Below are positions 40,237 to 47,462 of a stretch of DNA of 64,000 nucleotides, piece by piece. The notes under the pieces were generated by a model that was given only the letters and a program-made list of their open reading frames with translations, did not search any database and was not told the origin of the DNA. The first letter of the stretch is position 1. Each line of letters opens with the position of its first letter. Position numbers and translations under genes: made by a program. The stretch spans positions 1-64,000 of the forward strand of contig JAFZLA010000018.1 in assembly GCA_017551705.1 (NCBI GenBank), written 5' to 3'. The DNA is from Treponema sp. GTDB lineage: Bacteria; Spirochaetota; Spirochaetia; Treponematales; Treponemataceae.

Positions 40237-40309
40237 GCGCGTATAGCTCAGCTGGTAGAGCATCGGTCTCCAAAACCGAAGGCCTTAGGTTCGAATCCTA
40301 ATGCGCGTG
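40237..40309 (+). tRNA. tRNA-Trp(CCA)
   Basis: Acceptor GCGCGTA/TGCGCGT with two wobbles, D-arm GCTC/GAGC, anticodon stem TCGGT/ACCGA with loop CTCCAAA (CCA), T-arm TTAGG-TTCGAAT-CCTAA. No encoded CCA end. Confidence 0.92.
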
Positions 40310-40312
40310 TTT

Positions 40313-40386
40313 GAACTGGTACCCAAGTGGTCTAAGGGGATGGTCTGCAAAACCATTAGTCGTGGGTTCGAATCCCATCCAGTTCT
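40313..40386 (+). tRNA. tRNA-Cys(GCA)
   Basis: Acceptor GAACTGG/CCAGTTC, anticodon stem ATGGT/ACCAT with loop CTGCAAA (GCA), T-arm GTGGG-TTCGAAT-CCCAT. Confidence 0.92.
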
Positions 40387-40395
40387 CTTTTACAT

Positions 40396-40470
40396 GTGGA
40401 CGTTGGCGGAGAGGTTTAACGCGCTTGATTGTGGATCAAGAGTTCACCAGTTCGAATCTGGTACGCCCAC
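40396..40470 (+). tRNA. tRNA-His(GTG)
   Basis: Anticodon stem CTTGA/TCAAG with loop TTGTGGA (GTG), T-arm ACCAG-TTCGAAT-CTGGT. G at 40396 pairs with C at 40470, the G-1:C73 hallmark of tRNA-His. The acceptor has one A-C mismatch. Confidence 0.9.
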
Positions 40471-40478
40471 CTATTTTT

Positions 40479-40565
40479 GGAGAGATGGCAGAGAGGTCGA
40501 ATGCGGCAGCGTGCTAAGCTGTTATAGCGGTAACGCTATCGGGGGTTCAAATCCCTCTCTCTCCG
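40479..40565 (+). tRNA. tRNA-Ser(GCT)
   Basis: Acceptor GGAGAGA/TCTCTCC, anticodon loop GTGCTAA (GCT), class-II variable arm TATAGCGGTAACGCTAT, T-loop TTCAAAT. Confidence 0.92.
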
Positions 40566-40572
40566 TTTTTTT

Positions 40573-40644
40573 GGTTCGTTCGTCTAACGGCAAGGACAAC
40601 TGGTTTTCATCCAGTCAACGGGAGTTCAACTCTCCTACGAACCT
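40573..40644 (+). tRNA. tRNA-Glu(TTC)
   Basis: Acceptor GGTTCGT/ACGAACC, anticodon stem ACTGG/CCAGT with loop TTTTCAT (TTC), T-arm GGGAG-TTCAACT-CTCCT. Confidence 0.92.
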
Positions 40645-40649
40645 TATTT

Positions 40650-40723
40650 GGAGAATTAGCTCAGTAGGTCAGAGCGCTTGCCTGTTAAGCAAGATGTCAC
40701 TGGTTCGAGTCCAGTATTCTCCG
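40650..40723 (+). tRNA. tRNA-Asn(GTT)
   Basis: Acceptor GGAGAAT/ATTCTCC, anticodon stem CTTGC/GCAAG with loop CTGTTAA (GTT), T-arm ACTGG-TTCGAGT-CCAGT. Last tRNA of array 2, just before operator copy 2. Confidence 0.93.
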
Positions 40724-40736
40724 TATTTTGAATTAA

Positions 40737-40784
40737 TTTTCGCGCTAAATTTTCCGTGATTATCATAGATCTCGAAAATATAAT
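40737..40784 (+). promoter_or_regulatory. Conserved operator and promoter, copy 2 (RlaP-WYL operon)
   Basis: CGCGCTAAATTTTCCGTG (40741-40758) with GTGATT (40756-40761) at the -35 position, 17 bp, then TATAAT (40779-40784). The operator overlaps the -35, so the bound protein could activate or repress. Confidence 0.85.
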
Positions 40785-40802
40785 TGGATGCAGGGTAGCA
40801 GA

Positions 40803-41594
40803 ATGGAAATAATTGACGAAAATGAAATTATACAAGAAATTAAGGCAAAGCTTACTCAGATTGAGGAACGGGAAAATATTCGTATTATATATGCGTGTGA
40901 GAGCGGATCCCGCGCCTGGGGATTTGCAAGTCCTGATTCTGACTATGATGTTCGTTTCATTTTTGTTCGGCCAGTTGAGGATTATCTTCGGGTAAAAGAA
41001 CTGCCTGATTTTATTGACGCCGAACTGAATGAAATTTATGACATTAACGGTTGGGATTTGAAGAAATTCCTTAAGCATCTCTATAAATCAAATCCAGTTC
41101 TTTTTGAATGGGCCAACTCTCCGATTGTATATCGAACAACGCCAGAGTGGGATTGCGCAAAAGCAATAATGAAGGATTATTTTTTTCAAATTGCAATGAT
41201 TCATCATTATCGAGGCATGGCAAAAAGCAATGCCAAGAGTTATTTATCTAAATCGGAAGTCATATTAAAGAAATATCTGTATGTGCTTCGCCCGGTGCTG
41301 GCTGGTGTATGGCTTATGCGGAAACATACTGTACCTCCAACTGAATTTTCAAAACTTGTTGATGAAATTTTACCAATTGAATTAAAAGATTCTGTTGAGG
41401 AACTGCTGTCGGTAAAAATGAAATCTAAAGAGAAAAAGAAAGGCTCTAGAATACCTCAAATCGATTCATTCATTGAGACAAAACTTAATGAACTCATGGC
41501 GTTGCCTGTCATTGATGAAGCGCAGGACAATTATGAAAAGTTGGATAAAATATTTTTGGAAATTGTTCGGCAATATGATTTTTTTGTGGTATAA
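40803..41594 (+). CDS. RlaP-like nucleotidyltransferase (COG3541/YcgL family)
   Basis: This protein has 263 residues. ATG 40803 is chosen because an earlier ATG lies 3 nt from the -10 box. The polymerase-beta-type nucleotidyltransferase core shows ACESGSRAWGFASPDSDYDVRFIFV (G-S then D-x-D, residues 31-55) and a later conserved Asp/Glu stretch. Families of this type have been described as RNA-ligase-associated (RlaP) because they occur with RtcB, Ro60 and other RNA-repair genes, as they do here. The expected role is nucleotide addition to RNA ends; the substrate is not known. The WYL gene follows 6 nt downstream. Confidence 0.85.
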   Translation: MEIIDENEIIQEIKAKLTQIEERENIRIIYACESGSRAWGFASPDSDYDVRFIFVRPVEDYLRVKELPDFIDAELNEIYDINGWDLKKFLKHLYKSNPVLFEWANSPIVYRTTPEWDCAKAIMKDYFFQIAMIHHYRGMAKSNAKSYLSKSEVILKKYLYVLRPVLAGVWLMRKHTVPPTEFSKLVDEILPIELKDSVEELLSVKMKSKEKKKGSRIPQIDSFIETKLNELMALPVIDEAQDNYEKLDKIFLEIVRQYDFFVV

Positions 41595-41600
41595 TGGCTT

Positions 41601-42887
41601 ATGGCGTACTCGGAACTGATTAAAAATCTTGATACTCTTAGAACTTATGTCCGCAGTTTTTATATCTATGGATTTAAAACACGGGACCGGTTTTTTGGAA
41701 AGAGTCCGCGTACGTATGATGATGAAAAGCGCCGTCTGGAAAACTATCTGAACGGATACATGGCTTTTCGTCCGGATGAAAACGGCAAGGTAACATTTCT
41801 TTCAATCGATAGCCGCCACACAATTCACAATCCGCTGTATAAAATCTTTAAGACAAAATCCTTTACAGCAATGGATATTTCGCTTCATTTTATGCTGATG
41901 GATATTCTTGCGGACGGTTCAAAAAAGACCTTGAATCAACTTCTCGACGAAATAAATGATGTCTATCTCAAGGATTTCTCTCAGGAGATGCTGCCCGAAG
42001 AATCCGGCCTAAGAAAAAAGTTGAAGGAATATGAGGAATTAGGCTTAATCTCATTGGAAAAAGACGGAAAGACAATGCTCTATTTTCGCAATTCAATGAC
42101 CGATTTGAACGGACTGGAAGACGCTCTTTCATTCTTTTCTGAGATTTCCCCATGTGGCGTGACAGGCAGTTTCTTATATGACAAGCTTCCAAAAAACGCG
42201 CAGAAAGAAAGCGAGGTTTTCCAGTTCAAACATCATTATATTACTTCTTCGATTGAATCCGATTTTGTGGAACAGGTATTTGAGGCTATTCGAGAACATC
42301 GCTATCTTACTATTGAACAACGCCGAGCGGAGGAAGACAGAACTTTTCCGAACGAAGTGGTCCCTCTCATGATTTATCAGAGCGCGCAGGGCGGTCGTAT
42401 GTATCTAATGGGGTACCGTCCTAACGGAAAATATTTTCTTGCTTTACGTTTTGACTACATTATTGGAATTACAACTGGTGAAGTATATTCTGGCTTTGAG
42501 CAAAAGAGAGCGGAGTTTGAAGAACTTCGGAAACACATTTGGGGAGTGGCTCTCAAACAAAACAAAAGACATAACGACACAACAACCGCTCATGTAACAT
42601 TCCGCGTTCATTTTGAAGAGGATGAAAAGTTTATTTATCAGCGTCTTTTGAGGGAAAAACGCTGCGGAACAATAACTCTGCTTGATGATAATAACGCGCA
42701 GTTTGACGCAGATGTTTTTGATCCGCAGGAAATTATTCCATGGGCCAGAAGCTTTATCTGCAGAATAACTTTCTTTGATTGTTCGGAAAAAATCATTGCC
42801 CGTCGTTTTTACGGTGACATTAGAAAAATGAACCGCATGTATTGTGGCGAGGAAGAGAATAGCGGGGAGGCAGACGATGCTGTTTAG
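41601..42887 (+). CDS. WYL-domain transcription regulator 1
   Basis: This protein has 428 residues. The N-terminal half has a winged-helix part (residues 60-160, NQLLDEINDVYLKDFSQE ... LRKKLKEYEELGLISLEKDG), and a WYL domain follows (about 225-320: IEQRRAEEDRTFPNEVVPLMIYQSAQGGRMYLMGYRPNGKYFLALRFDYI). The C-terminal segment resembles the WYL C-extension. WYL proteins sense nucleic acid or nucleotide ligands and control defence and repair genes. The codons are AT-rich, unlike the flanks. It overlaps the second WYL gene by 11 nt. Confidence 0.88.
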   Translation: MAYSELIKNLDTLRTYVRSFYIYGFKTRDRFFGKSPRTYDDEKRRLENYLNGYMAFRPDENGKVTFLSIDSRHTIHNPLYKIFKTKSFTAMDISLHFMLMDILADGSKKTLNQLLDEINDVYLKDFSQEMLPEESGLRKKLKEYEELGLISLEKDGKTMLYFRNSMTDLNGLEDALSFFSEISPCGVTGSFLYDKLPKNAQKESEVFQFKHHYITSSIESDFVEQVFEAIREHRYLTIEQRRAEEDRTFPNEVVPLMIYQSAQGGRMYLMGYRPNGKYFLALRFDYIIGITTGEVYSGFEQKRAEFEELRKHIWGVALKQNKRHNDTTTAHVTFRVHFEEDEKFIYQRLLREKRCGTITLLDDNNAQFDADVFDPQEIIPWARSFICRITFFDCSEKIIARRFYGDIRKMNRMYCGEEENSGEADDAV

Positions 42888-43818
42888 TGAAATCTACAGC
42901 GCTTATTACAATACCGTTGCCTCGATTATCACCTGTAGTCAGCATGGAAGACTAGATTCTGATTCTCTTTTCAAAATTGTCCAAGAATCCGCTTTTCCTG
43001 AAAGTTTTATGACAATTGGAAGCGCTTTGGAAAGCGGCAAATGGCCGCTGATCAAAAAAGACTACAGTACAAATATTCAGAATGTCCCGACAATGCCTCT
43101 TTCAATTTTGCAAAAGAGATGGCTTAGAGCGCTTTGCGATGACAAAAGATTCAGACTGTTTGTGGATGATGAAACGCTAACACAGCTTAGGTTTCAGCTC
43201 AAAGATGTAGAACCGCTTTTTACAGAGCGCGACTATTATCTCTATGATAAATATTCCGATGACGACCCGTATGATGATTCTGAATATATCAAAAATTTCC
43301 GAACGGTTCTTTCGGCTGTCCATCAGAAAAAGACAATAAGCGTAGAATATACCGGAAGATTTGGGCAGCGCAAAAGATTTGCCTGCAATCCTTATAAGAT
43401 TGAATACTCAGAAAAGGATGATAAATTCCGTATCATCTCGAAAGTAAAAAAATACCAATCAATATTGAACATTGCCAGAATCAATTCTTGTGAACTGACA
43501 GAAAAGTCAAAAGATGATGAGAGCCAAGAAGAAGGCTTGCCTTGCAATAGACGCGCTAGCGTGAAGCTGGAAATCTATGACGAACGAAAAGCAATGGAAA
43601 GAATGATGCTTGCCTTTGCTCATTTTGAAAAAAGCGCTGTTCAAATCAGTGATGACGTTTATCAGCTTACTCTAAACTATGACAGCTTTGATGAGACAGA
43701 ACTTGTTGTCCGCGTTTTAAGCTTTGGTCCTATGGTAAAAGTCCTCGAACCTGAAAGTTTTAGGAATCTTATCCGAGAACGAATCTCAAAACAAATAGAA
43801 TTGATGAAGCGAAAGTAA
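42877..43818 (+). CDS. WYL-domain transcription regulator 2
   Basis: This 313-residue protein starts at ATG 42877 behind GGAGG, inside the end of the first WYL gene. The WYL domain is at about residues 145-200 (AVHQKKTISVEYTGRFGQRKRFACNPYKIEYSEKDDKFRIISK) with the WCX-type C-terminal part to 310. The N-terminal 130 residues are helical. Paired WYL genes often form heteromeric regulators; this pair is the best candidate to read the conserved 18-bp operator, by inference from linkage. Confidence 0.85.
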   Translation: MLFSEIYSAYYNTVASIITCSQHGRLDSDSLFKIVQESAFPESFMTIGSALESGKWPLIKKDYSTNIQNVPTMPLSILQKRWLRALCDDKRFRLFVDDETLTQLRFQLKDVEPLFTERDYYLYDKYSDDDPYDDSEYIKNFRTVLSAVHQKKTISVEYTGRFGQRKRFACNPYKIEYSEKDDKFRIISKVKKYQSILNIARINSCELTEKSKDDESQEEGLPCNRRASVKLEIYDERKAMERMMLAFAHFEKSAVQISDDVYQLTLNYDSFDETELVVRVLSFGPMVKVLEPESFRNLIRERISKQIELMKRK

Positions 43819-43866
43819 TTTTCGCACTAAATTTTCCGTGATAATTGAATTTGACTCTGCTATAGT
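43819..43866 (+). promoter_or_regulatory. Conserved operator and promoter, copy 3 (rtcB-Ro60 operon)
   Basis: CGCACTAAATTTTCCGTG (43823-43840) with GTGATA (43838-43843) at -35, 17 bp, then TATAGT (43861-43866). One base differs from copies 1 and 2. No sigma-54 site of the RtcR-controlled type is seen. Confidence 0.85.
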
Positions 43867-43887
43867 AAAGCCATAAAGGTAGGGAGC

Positions 43888-43926
43888 GCCGGCGTAGCCG
43901 GCAAAATGCTCCGGTGGAGCATTTTG
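43888..43926 (+). other. Two hairpins in the rtcB leader
   Basis: GCCGGC-gta-GCCGGC (43888-43902) and CAAAATGCTC-cggtg-GAGCATTTTG (43902-43926, 10 bp). The 120-nt leader is thus strongly structured before the GGAGG at about 43975. Confidence 0.65.
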
Positions 43927-43986
43927 AGCGAGTCTCCGAGCAGCTGTGCTGCGAAGGCAGCCAGACAGCAATGATGGAGGTTATCT

Positions 43987-45216
43987 ATGGTGGAAGTAAA
44001 AGGCAAGTACAATACCGCAAAGGTTTTTACAGATAATCTTGAAGAGAAAGGACGTGAGCAGATTGAACGTCTTTGTGATCAGCCTTATGCAGCAGACAGC
44101 AAGATTCGTATGATGCCAGATGTGCATGCTGGTGCTGGTTGCACAATTGGCACCACGATGACTATTGCTGATAAGATTTGTCCGAATCTTGTTGGCGTTG
44201 ATATTGGATGCGGAATGGAAACACTTATCATCAAAGCGGATTCTCCTGTGAGTGAGAAGTTTGATCCGGAAAAATTGGATAAGTGTATTCGTAAAAATAT
44301 TCCTGTTGGACGAGAGATTCGAAGAGCTGGGCATGTTCATAAATTTGTTGATGAGATTGATTTCGATAAGATTCGATGCAGAAAGGCAAATATAGGAAAT
44401 GCAAAGCGTTCTCTTGGAACTCTCGGTGGAGGAAATCATTTTATTGAGGCCGATCGTGATGAAGCAGGAAATTTATACATCGTAGTTCATTCAGGAAGCC
44501 GCCATCTTGGTCTTGAAGTTGCAAATTATTATCAGGAGATGGCTTGGATGCAGCTTAATCACACAGATGATGAAGCTGTACGAGCTGCTATTCAAAAGTT
44601 AAAAGATGAAGGCCGTAGTGATGAAATACAAACTCTTTTGCCAGGAATAAAGAGTGCTGTTTGTACAAATATTCCGCAGTCATTGGCTTATGTTGAAGGA
44701 CAACTTTTTGATGACTACATCAATGATATGAAGATTCTTCAGAGATTTGCGATGTTTAATCGAAAAGCAATGATTGACACAATTAGTGTTGGCCTCCGTC
44801 TTGATAAGCATGATGTCATTGATCAGTTTACAACGATTCATAACTACATTGATACTGATGCAATGATTTTGAGAAAGGGAAGTGTTAGTGCTAGAAAGGG
44901 TGAAAAGCTTTTAATTCCAATCAATATGAGAGATGGAAGTCTTGTTTGTATTGGTAAGGGGAATGAAGATTGGAACTTTTCTGCACCTCATGGAGCTGGT
45001 CGTGTAATGGGTCGTAAAGAAGCTCGTTATAAATTACAGCTCGAAGATTTTGAAAAATCAATGGAAGGTATTTGGAGTTCAACTGTTTGTAAGGACACTC
45101 TCGATGAAGCACCTATGGCATATAAGGATATGAGTGAAATTGTTACAAACATTGAACCAACAGCAGAAGTAGTGAATGTCATTAAACCGATCTTCAACTT
45201 CAAGGCTGCGGAATAG
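43987..45216 (+). CDS. rtcB: RNA-splicing ligase RtcB
   Basis: This 409-residue enzyme joins RNA 2',3'-cyclic phosphate or 3'-phosphate ends to 5'-OH ends using GTP and Mn2+. Family motifs are intact: GVDIGCGM with the metal Cys at residue 75, GTLGGGNHFIE, VVHSGSRHLG, LRKGSVSARKGE, and SAPHGAGR with the guanylylated His at 335. RtcB repairs RNAs cut by toxin nucleases and, in archaea and animals, seals tRNA introns. It heads the unit that continues through the Y-like RNAs to Ro60. Codon use is AT-rich. The start has GGAGG upstream. Confidence 0.97.
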   Translation: MVEVKGKYNTAKVFTDNLEEKGREQIERLCDQPYAADSKIRMMPDVHAGAGCTIGTTMTIADKICPNLVGVDIGCGMETLIIKADSPVSEKFDPEKLDKCIRKNIPVGREIRRAGHVHKFVDEIDFDKIRCRKANIGNAKRSLGTLGGGNHFIEADRDEAGNLYIVVHSGSRHLGLEVANYYQEMAWMQLNHTDDEAVRAAIQKLKDEGRSDEIQTLLPGIKSAVCTNIPQSLAYVEGQLFDDYINDMKILQRFAMFNRKAMIDTISVGLRLDKHDVIDQFTTIHNYIDTDAMILRKGSVSARKGEKLLIPINMRDGSLVCIGKGNEDWNFSAPHGAGRVMGRKEARYKLQLEDFEKSMEGIWSSTVCKDTLDEAPMAYKDMSEIVTNIEPTAEVVNVIKPIFNFKAAE

Positions 45217-45218
45217 AT

Positions 45219-45255
45219 AATTAAAGTTGTACTTTATTCAATTACAACTTTAATT
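45219..45255 (+). other. 13-bp perfect inverted repeat after rtcB
   Basis: AATTAAAGTTGTA (45219-45231) and TACAACTTTAATT (45243-45255), starting 3 nt after the rtcB stop. It lacks a U-tract and could be a processing site separating the mRNA from the small RNAs. The next 120 nt hold a CTAAC/GTTAG stem (45301-45314) and no gene. Confidence 0.65.
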
Positions 45256-45376
45256 ACAAATTTGAAAAAGCTTATTATTATTAAAATATGAGTTGCAAAT
45301 CTAACAAAAGTTAGCTTGCACAAAGGCAGTTATTTGTGTAACTGGAGGCAATTGACTTTCTTGATTTGTAATTCAA

Positions 45377-45454
45377 AAGACGCGTGCAGCAACAGATTTG
45401 ATAAGAATAATCACAATATGCCTAAGACTGCCAGGCTAAGGCAGTTCGCGTCTT
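45377..45454 (+). ncRNA. Y-like RNA 1
   Basis: AAGACGCG (45377-45384) pairs perfectly with CGCGTCTT (45447-45454), followed by G. After the 5' strand comes tgCAGCAAC, the box shared by all four Y-like RNAs of the locus. An inner hairpin ACTGCC-aggctaa-GGCAGT (45427-45445) is present. The closing stem with internal loop is the expected Ro60-binding architecture. Confidence 0.65.
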
Positions 45455-45462
45455 GTTGTTTT

Positions 45463-45534
45463 GCTGCTTGGGCAGGTTGGTTATGCACTTGATTTGTAAT
45501 CAAGAGACGGTAGGTTCGATTCCTACAGGCAGCT
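45463..45534 (+). tRNA. tRNA-Thr(TGT)-like gene between Y-like RNAs
   Basis: A cloverleaf can be drawn: acceptor GCTGCTT/AGGCAGC, anticodon stem CTTGA/TCAAG with loop TTTGTAA (TGT), T-arm GTAGG-TTCGATT-CCTAC. Position 8 is G instead of U and the D-stem has only three pairs. It lies 8 nt after Y-like RNA 1 and 2 nt before Y-like RNA 2, so it may be a real tRNA or a further mimic. Confidence 0.75.
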
Positions 45535-45536
45535 AA

Positions 45537-45651
45537 AAGGCACATACAGCAATAGTACCATGTGTCGTGGGTTCGATCCCCATCTCCCGCTCTTCATGCG
45601 GGAGTAGCTCAGTTGGAAGAGCAATGGCCCGAAGGGGTTACTAAGTGCCTT
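45537..45651 (+). ncRNA. Y-like RNA 2, YrlA-type with circularly permuted tRNA domain
   Basis: The outer stem is AAGGCAC (45537-45543) with GTGCCTT (45645-45651), with the box ACAGCAAT after the 5' strand. Inside, the tRNA parts come in rotated order: T-arm GTGGG-TTCGATC-CCCAT (45567-45583), 3' acceptor strand CTCCCGC (45584-45590), a 7-nt loop, 5' acceptor strand GCGGGAG (45598-45604), UA, then D-arm GCTC/GAGC (45607-45622). The anticodon arm is replaced by the long outer stem. This is the published plan of bacterial YrlA RNAs, which mimic tRNA and tether effectors to Ro60. Confidence 0.85.
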
Positions 45652-45661
45652 GTTTTGGCAG

Positions 45662-45759
45662 AAGATACGCACAGCAACTATTAGAGTAGCTAAGCGGTTA
45701 AGCGTCAGTTCTGGGAACTGAAGTTCGCGGGTTCGATCCCCGCCTCGATTTTGTATCTT
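45662..45759 (+). ncRNA. Y-like RNA 3 enclosing a tRNA-Pro-like fold
   Basis: AAGATAC (45662-45668) pairs with GTATCTT (45753-45759), then the CACAGCAACT box. Inside is a tRNA in normal order: D-arm GCT/AGC, anticodon stem TCAGT/ACTGA with loop TCTGGGA (TGG, but C at 33), T-arm GCGGG-TTCGATC-CCCGC. Its acceptor (ATTAGAG against CTCGATT) has two mismatches. A tRNA-like module, not a working tRNA. Confidence 0.7.
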
Positions 45760-45848
45760 GTGTCTGACGACAGCTATCCATTAGCCCTGTCTCAGAACTG
45801 CCAATTTTTTTGAATGATAAACGAGGCGTTGCCTCAAGGAGAAATATT

Positions 45849-47378
45849 ATGAACGCATTACAGGCAATGAAAATGCAGTTGAACGTGGCTCGTACCGAGA
45901 ATGGTGATTTGGCTTATAAGTCTACAGGTTCTGCTTGTCTTGATTTCTTTTCTTTGTGCGGCGGCATGAGAAGAAATCTTGAAGATTTGGACAAGCTTTT
46001 TGCAAAAGCCTATGCGGAGAATCCTGTGGTTGCAATCAAGATTCTTTTTTACATGCGTAACATTCGCGGCGGTCTTGGAGAACGCAACAGTTTTCGCGTT
46101 CTTTTGAAGGAGCTTGCTAAGTTCTATCCGGAAATGGCAAAACAGATTGTTTACGCCGTTCCAGAATATGGACGTTGGGATGACCTTCTTGTTTTGCTTG
46201 ATACATCTGTAAAGGATGACGCAATCGCTCTTATTAAGAGTCAGATTGAAAAAGATAAGGAAGCAATGGAGAAGGGTAAAGAAGTCAGCTTACTTGGTAA
46301 GTGGCTTCCTTCTATCAACACTTCTTCTAAAGAAAGTGTTACCAGTGCAAAGATTGTAATGGCAGCTCTTGGAATGAAGGCTGTTGAATACCGTAAGTTG
46401 TGTTCTGCACTTCGTAAGGAAATCAAGATTCTTGAAGATAACCTTCGTCGTAAGGATTACACCTTTGATTATTCAAAGCACCCAAGCCAGGCAATGCTTC
46501 GATATAAGAAGGCCTTTATGCGTAACGATGAGGAACGTTATAAGTCTTTCTTGAACAAGGTTGTTGAGCAGGCAGAGAGGCTTGCCCGCGGCGAAGAGAT
46601 TCCTGAAGAGGAGAGGGTGAAGCTCAATGCTAAGACCCTTTATCCTTATCAGGTTGTCGCGCCTTTTATGAATAGCTATAGCGGATTCAGATTTCTTCCT
46701 GACGAAAAAACTCTTCCGCTTGAAGCGAGCTGGAAGGCATTGGACCGCGGAAACTTTGGTTCCAAGACTATTGTCGTTCGTGACGGCTCTGGTTCTATGT
46801 ATGGAAGCGGAGATTTTGCTGCAATCAATATTGCTACATCTTTGGCTTTGCTTTTTGCAGAACAGCTTGATGGCGCCTATAAGAACAGTTTTGTAACTTT
46901 CAGCTCCAAGCCTGAGTTGATTCAGGTTCCTGATACGGCAGACACGCTAGAAAAGAAGCTAAACTTCATTTCCAAGTTTGACGACTGCTCAAACACCGAT
47001 ATAGGCAAGGTTTATCGTCTGTTGCTTGACGTTGCCAAAAGCGGAAATGTTCCTAAGGAAGAAATGATTGAGCGAATTCTTATCATTTCTGACATGGAGT
47101 TTGACTGCTGCTCTTCAAAGGAATCAACCTTTGAGTTCTACAAAAAGGCTTATGAAGAGGCTGGGTACAAACTTCCAGAAATAGTATTCTGGAACGTAGA
47201 GGCCCGTAATACACACCTTCCTGTTACTATTAACGAGAAGGGCGTAAAACTGGTAAGCGGCGCGTCAGCAAACATCTTTGCCGATGTAGTTAGTGGTGAT
47301 CTCAAGGTTGTTACTCCATATGAGTTCATGCTCCAGATGCTTGAGCCATATGCTGAGTTTGACAAATTAGTAGCGTAA
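45849..47378 (+). CDS. rsr: Ro60 (TROVE-domain) Y-RNA-binding protein
   Basis: This 509-residue bacterial Ro60 orthologue forms a ring that binds Y RNA on its outside and ends of misfolded RNA in its cavity. Residues 1-300 are the HEAT-repeat TROVE domain (ALQAMKMQLNVARTENGDLAYKST, FYMRNIRGGLGERNSFRVLLKELA, YGRWDDLLVLLD). Residues 305-490 are a von Willebrand A domain with the MIDAS DGSGS at 312-316 and later Thr and Asp. ATG 45849 follows AAGGAG. It lies downstream of rtcB and the Y-like RNAs, a gene neighbourhood known from other bacteria such as Salmonella rsr-yrl-rtcBA. Confidence 0.95.
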   Translation: MNALQAMKMQLNVARTENGDLAYKSTGSACLDFFSLCGGMRRNLEDLDKLFAKAYAENPVVAIKILFYMRNIRGGLGERNSFRVLLKELAKFYPEMAKQIVYAVPEYGRWDDLLVLLDTSVKDDAIALIKSQIEKDKEAMEKGKEVSLLGKWLPSINTSSKESVTSAKIVMAALGMKAVEYRKLCSALRKEIKILEDNLRRKDYTFDYSKHPSQAMLRYKKAFMRNDEERYKSFLNKVVEQAERLARGEEIPEEERVKLNAKTLYPYQVVAPFMNSYSGFRFLPDEKTLPLEASWKALDRGNFGSKTIVVRDGSGSMYGSGDFAAINIATSLALLFAEQLDGAYKNSFVTFSSKPELIQVPDTADTLEKKLNFISKFDDCSNTDIGKVYRLLLDVAKSGNVPKEEMIERILIISDMEFDCCSSKESTFEFYKKAYEEAGYKLPEIVFWNVEARNTHLPVTINEKGVKLVSGASANIFADVVSGDLKVVTPYEFMLQMLEPYAEFDKLVA

Positions 47379-47385
47379 AAAATTA

Positions 47386-47445
47386 AAGGCACGCGCAGCA
47401 ATTTCAATAGGAATTGTACCTCAGGGGCTTCCCCTGACGCGCCTT
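47386..47445 (+). ncRNA. Y-like RNA 4 downstream of Ro60
   Basis: AAGG-ca-CGCG (47386-47395) pairs with CGCGCCTT (47438-47445), leaving a two-base CA bulge, then the box CAGCAATT. Two inner hairpins follow, AATT-tcaatagg-AATT and TCAGGGG-ctt-CCCCTGA (47421-47437). It has no tRNA-like module and starts 7 nt after the Ro60 stop. Confidence 0.65.
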
Positions 47446-47462
47446 GTCAAAAAGACCTGTAC

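Noticed and set aside
43819-43987. Sigma-54/RtcR control of rtcB, as in enterobacteria
   Set aside because: No GG-N10-GC-type -24/-12 element is present and no RtcR gene is nearby; a sigma-70-type -10 with the shared operator is found instead.
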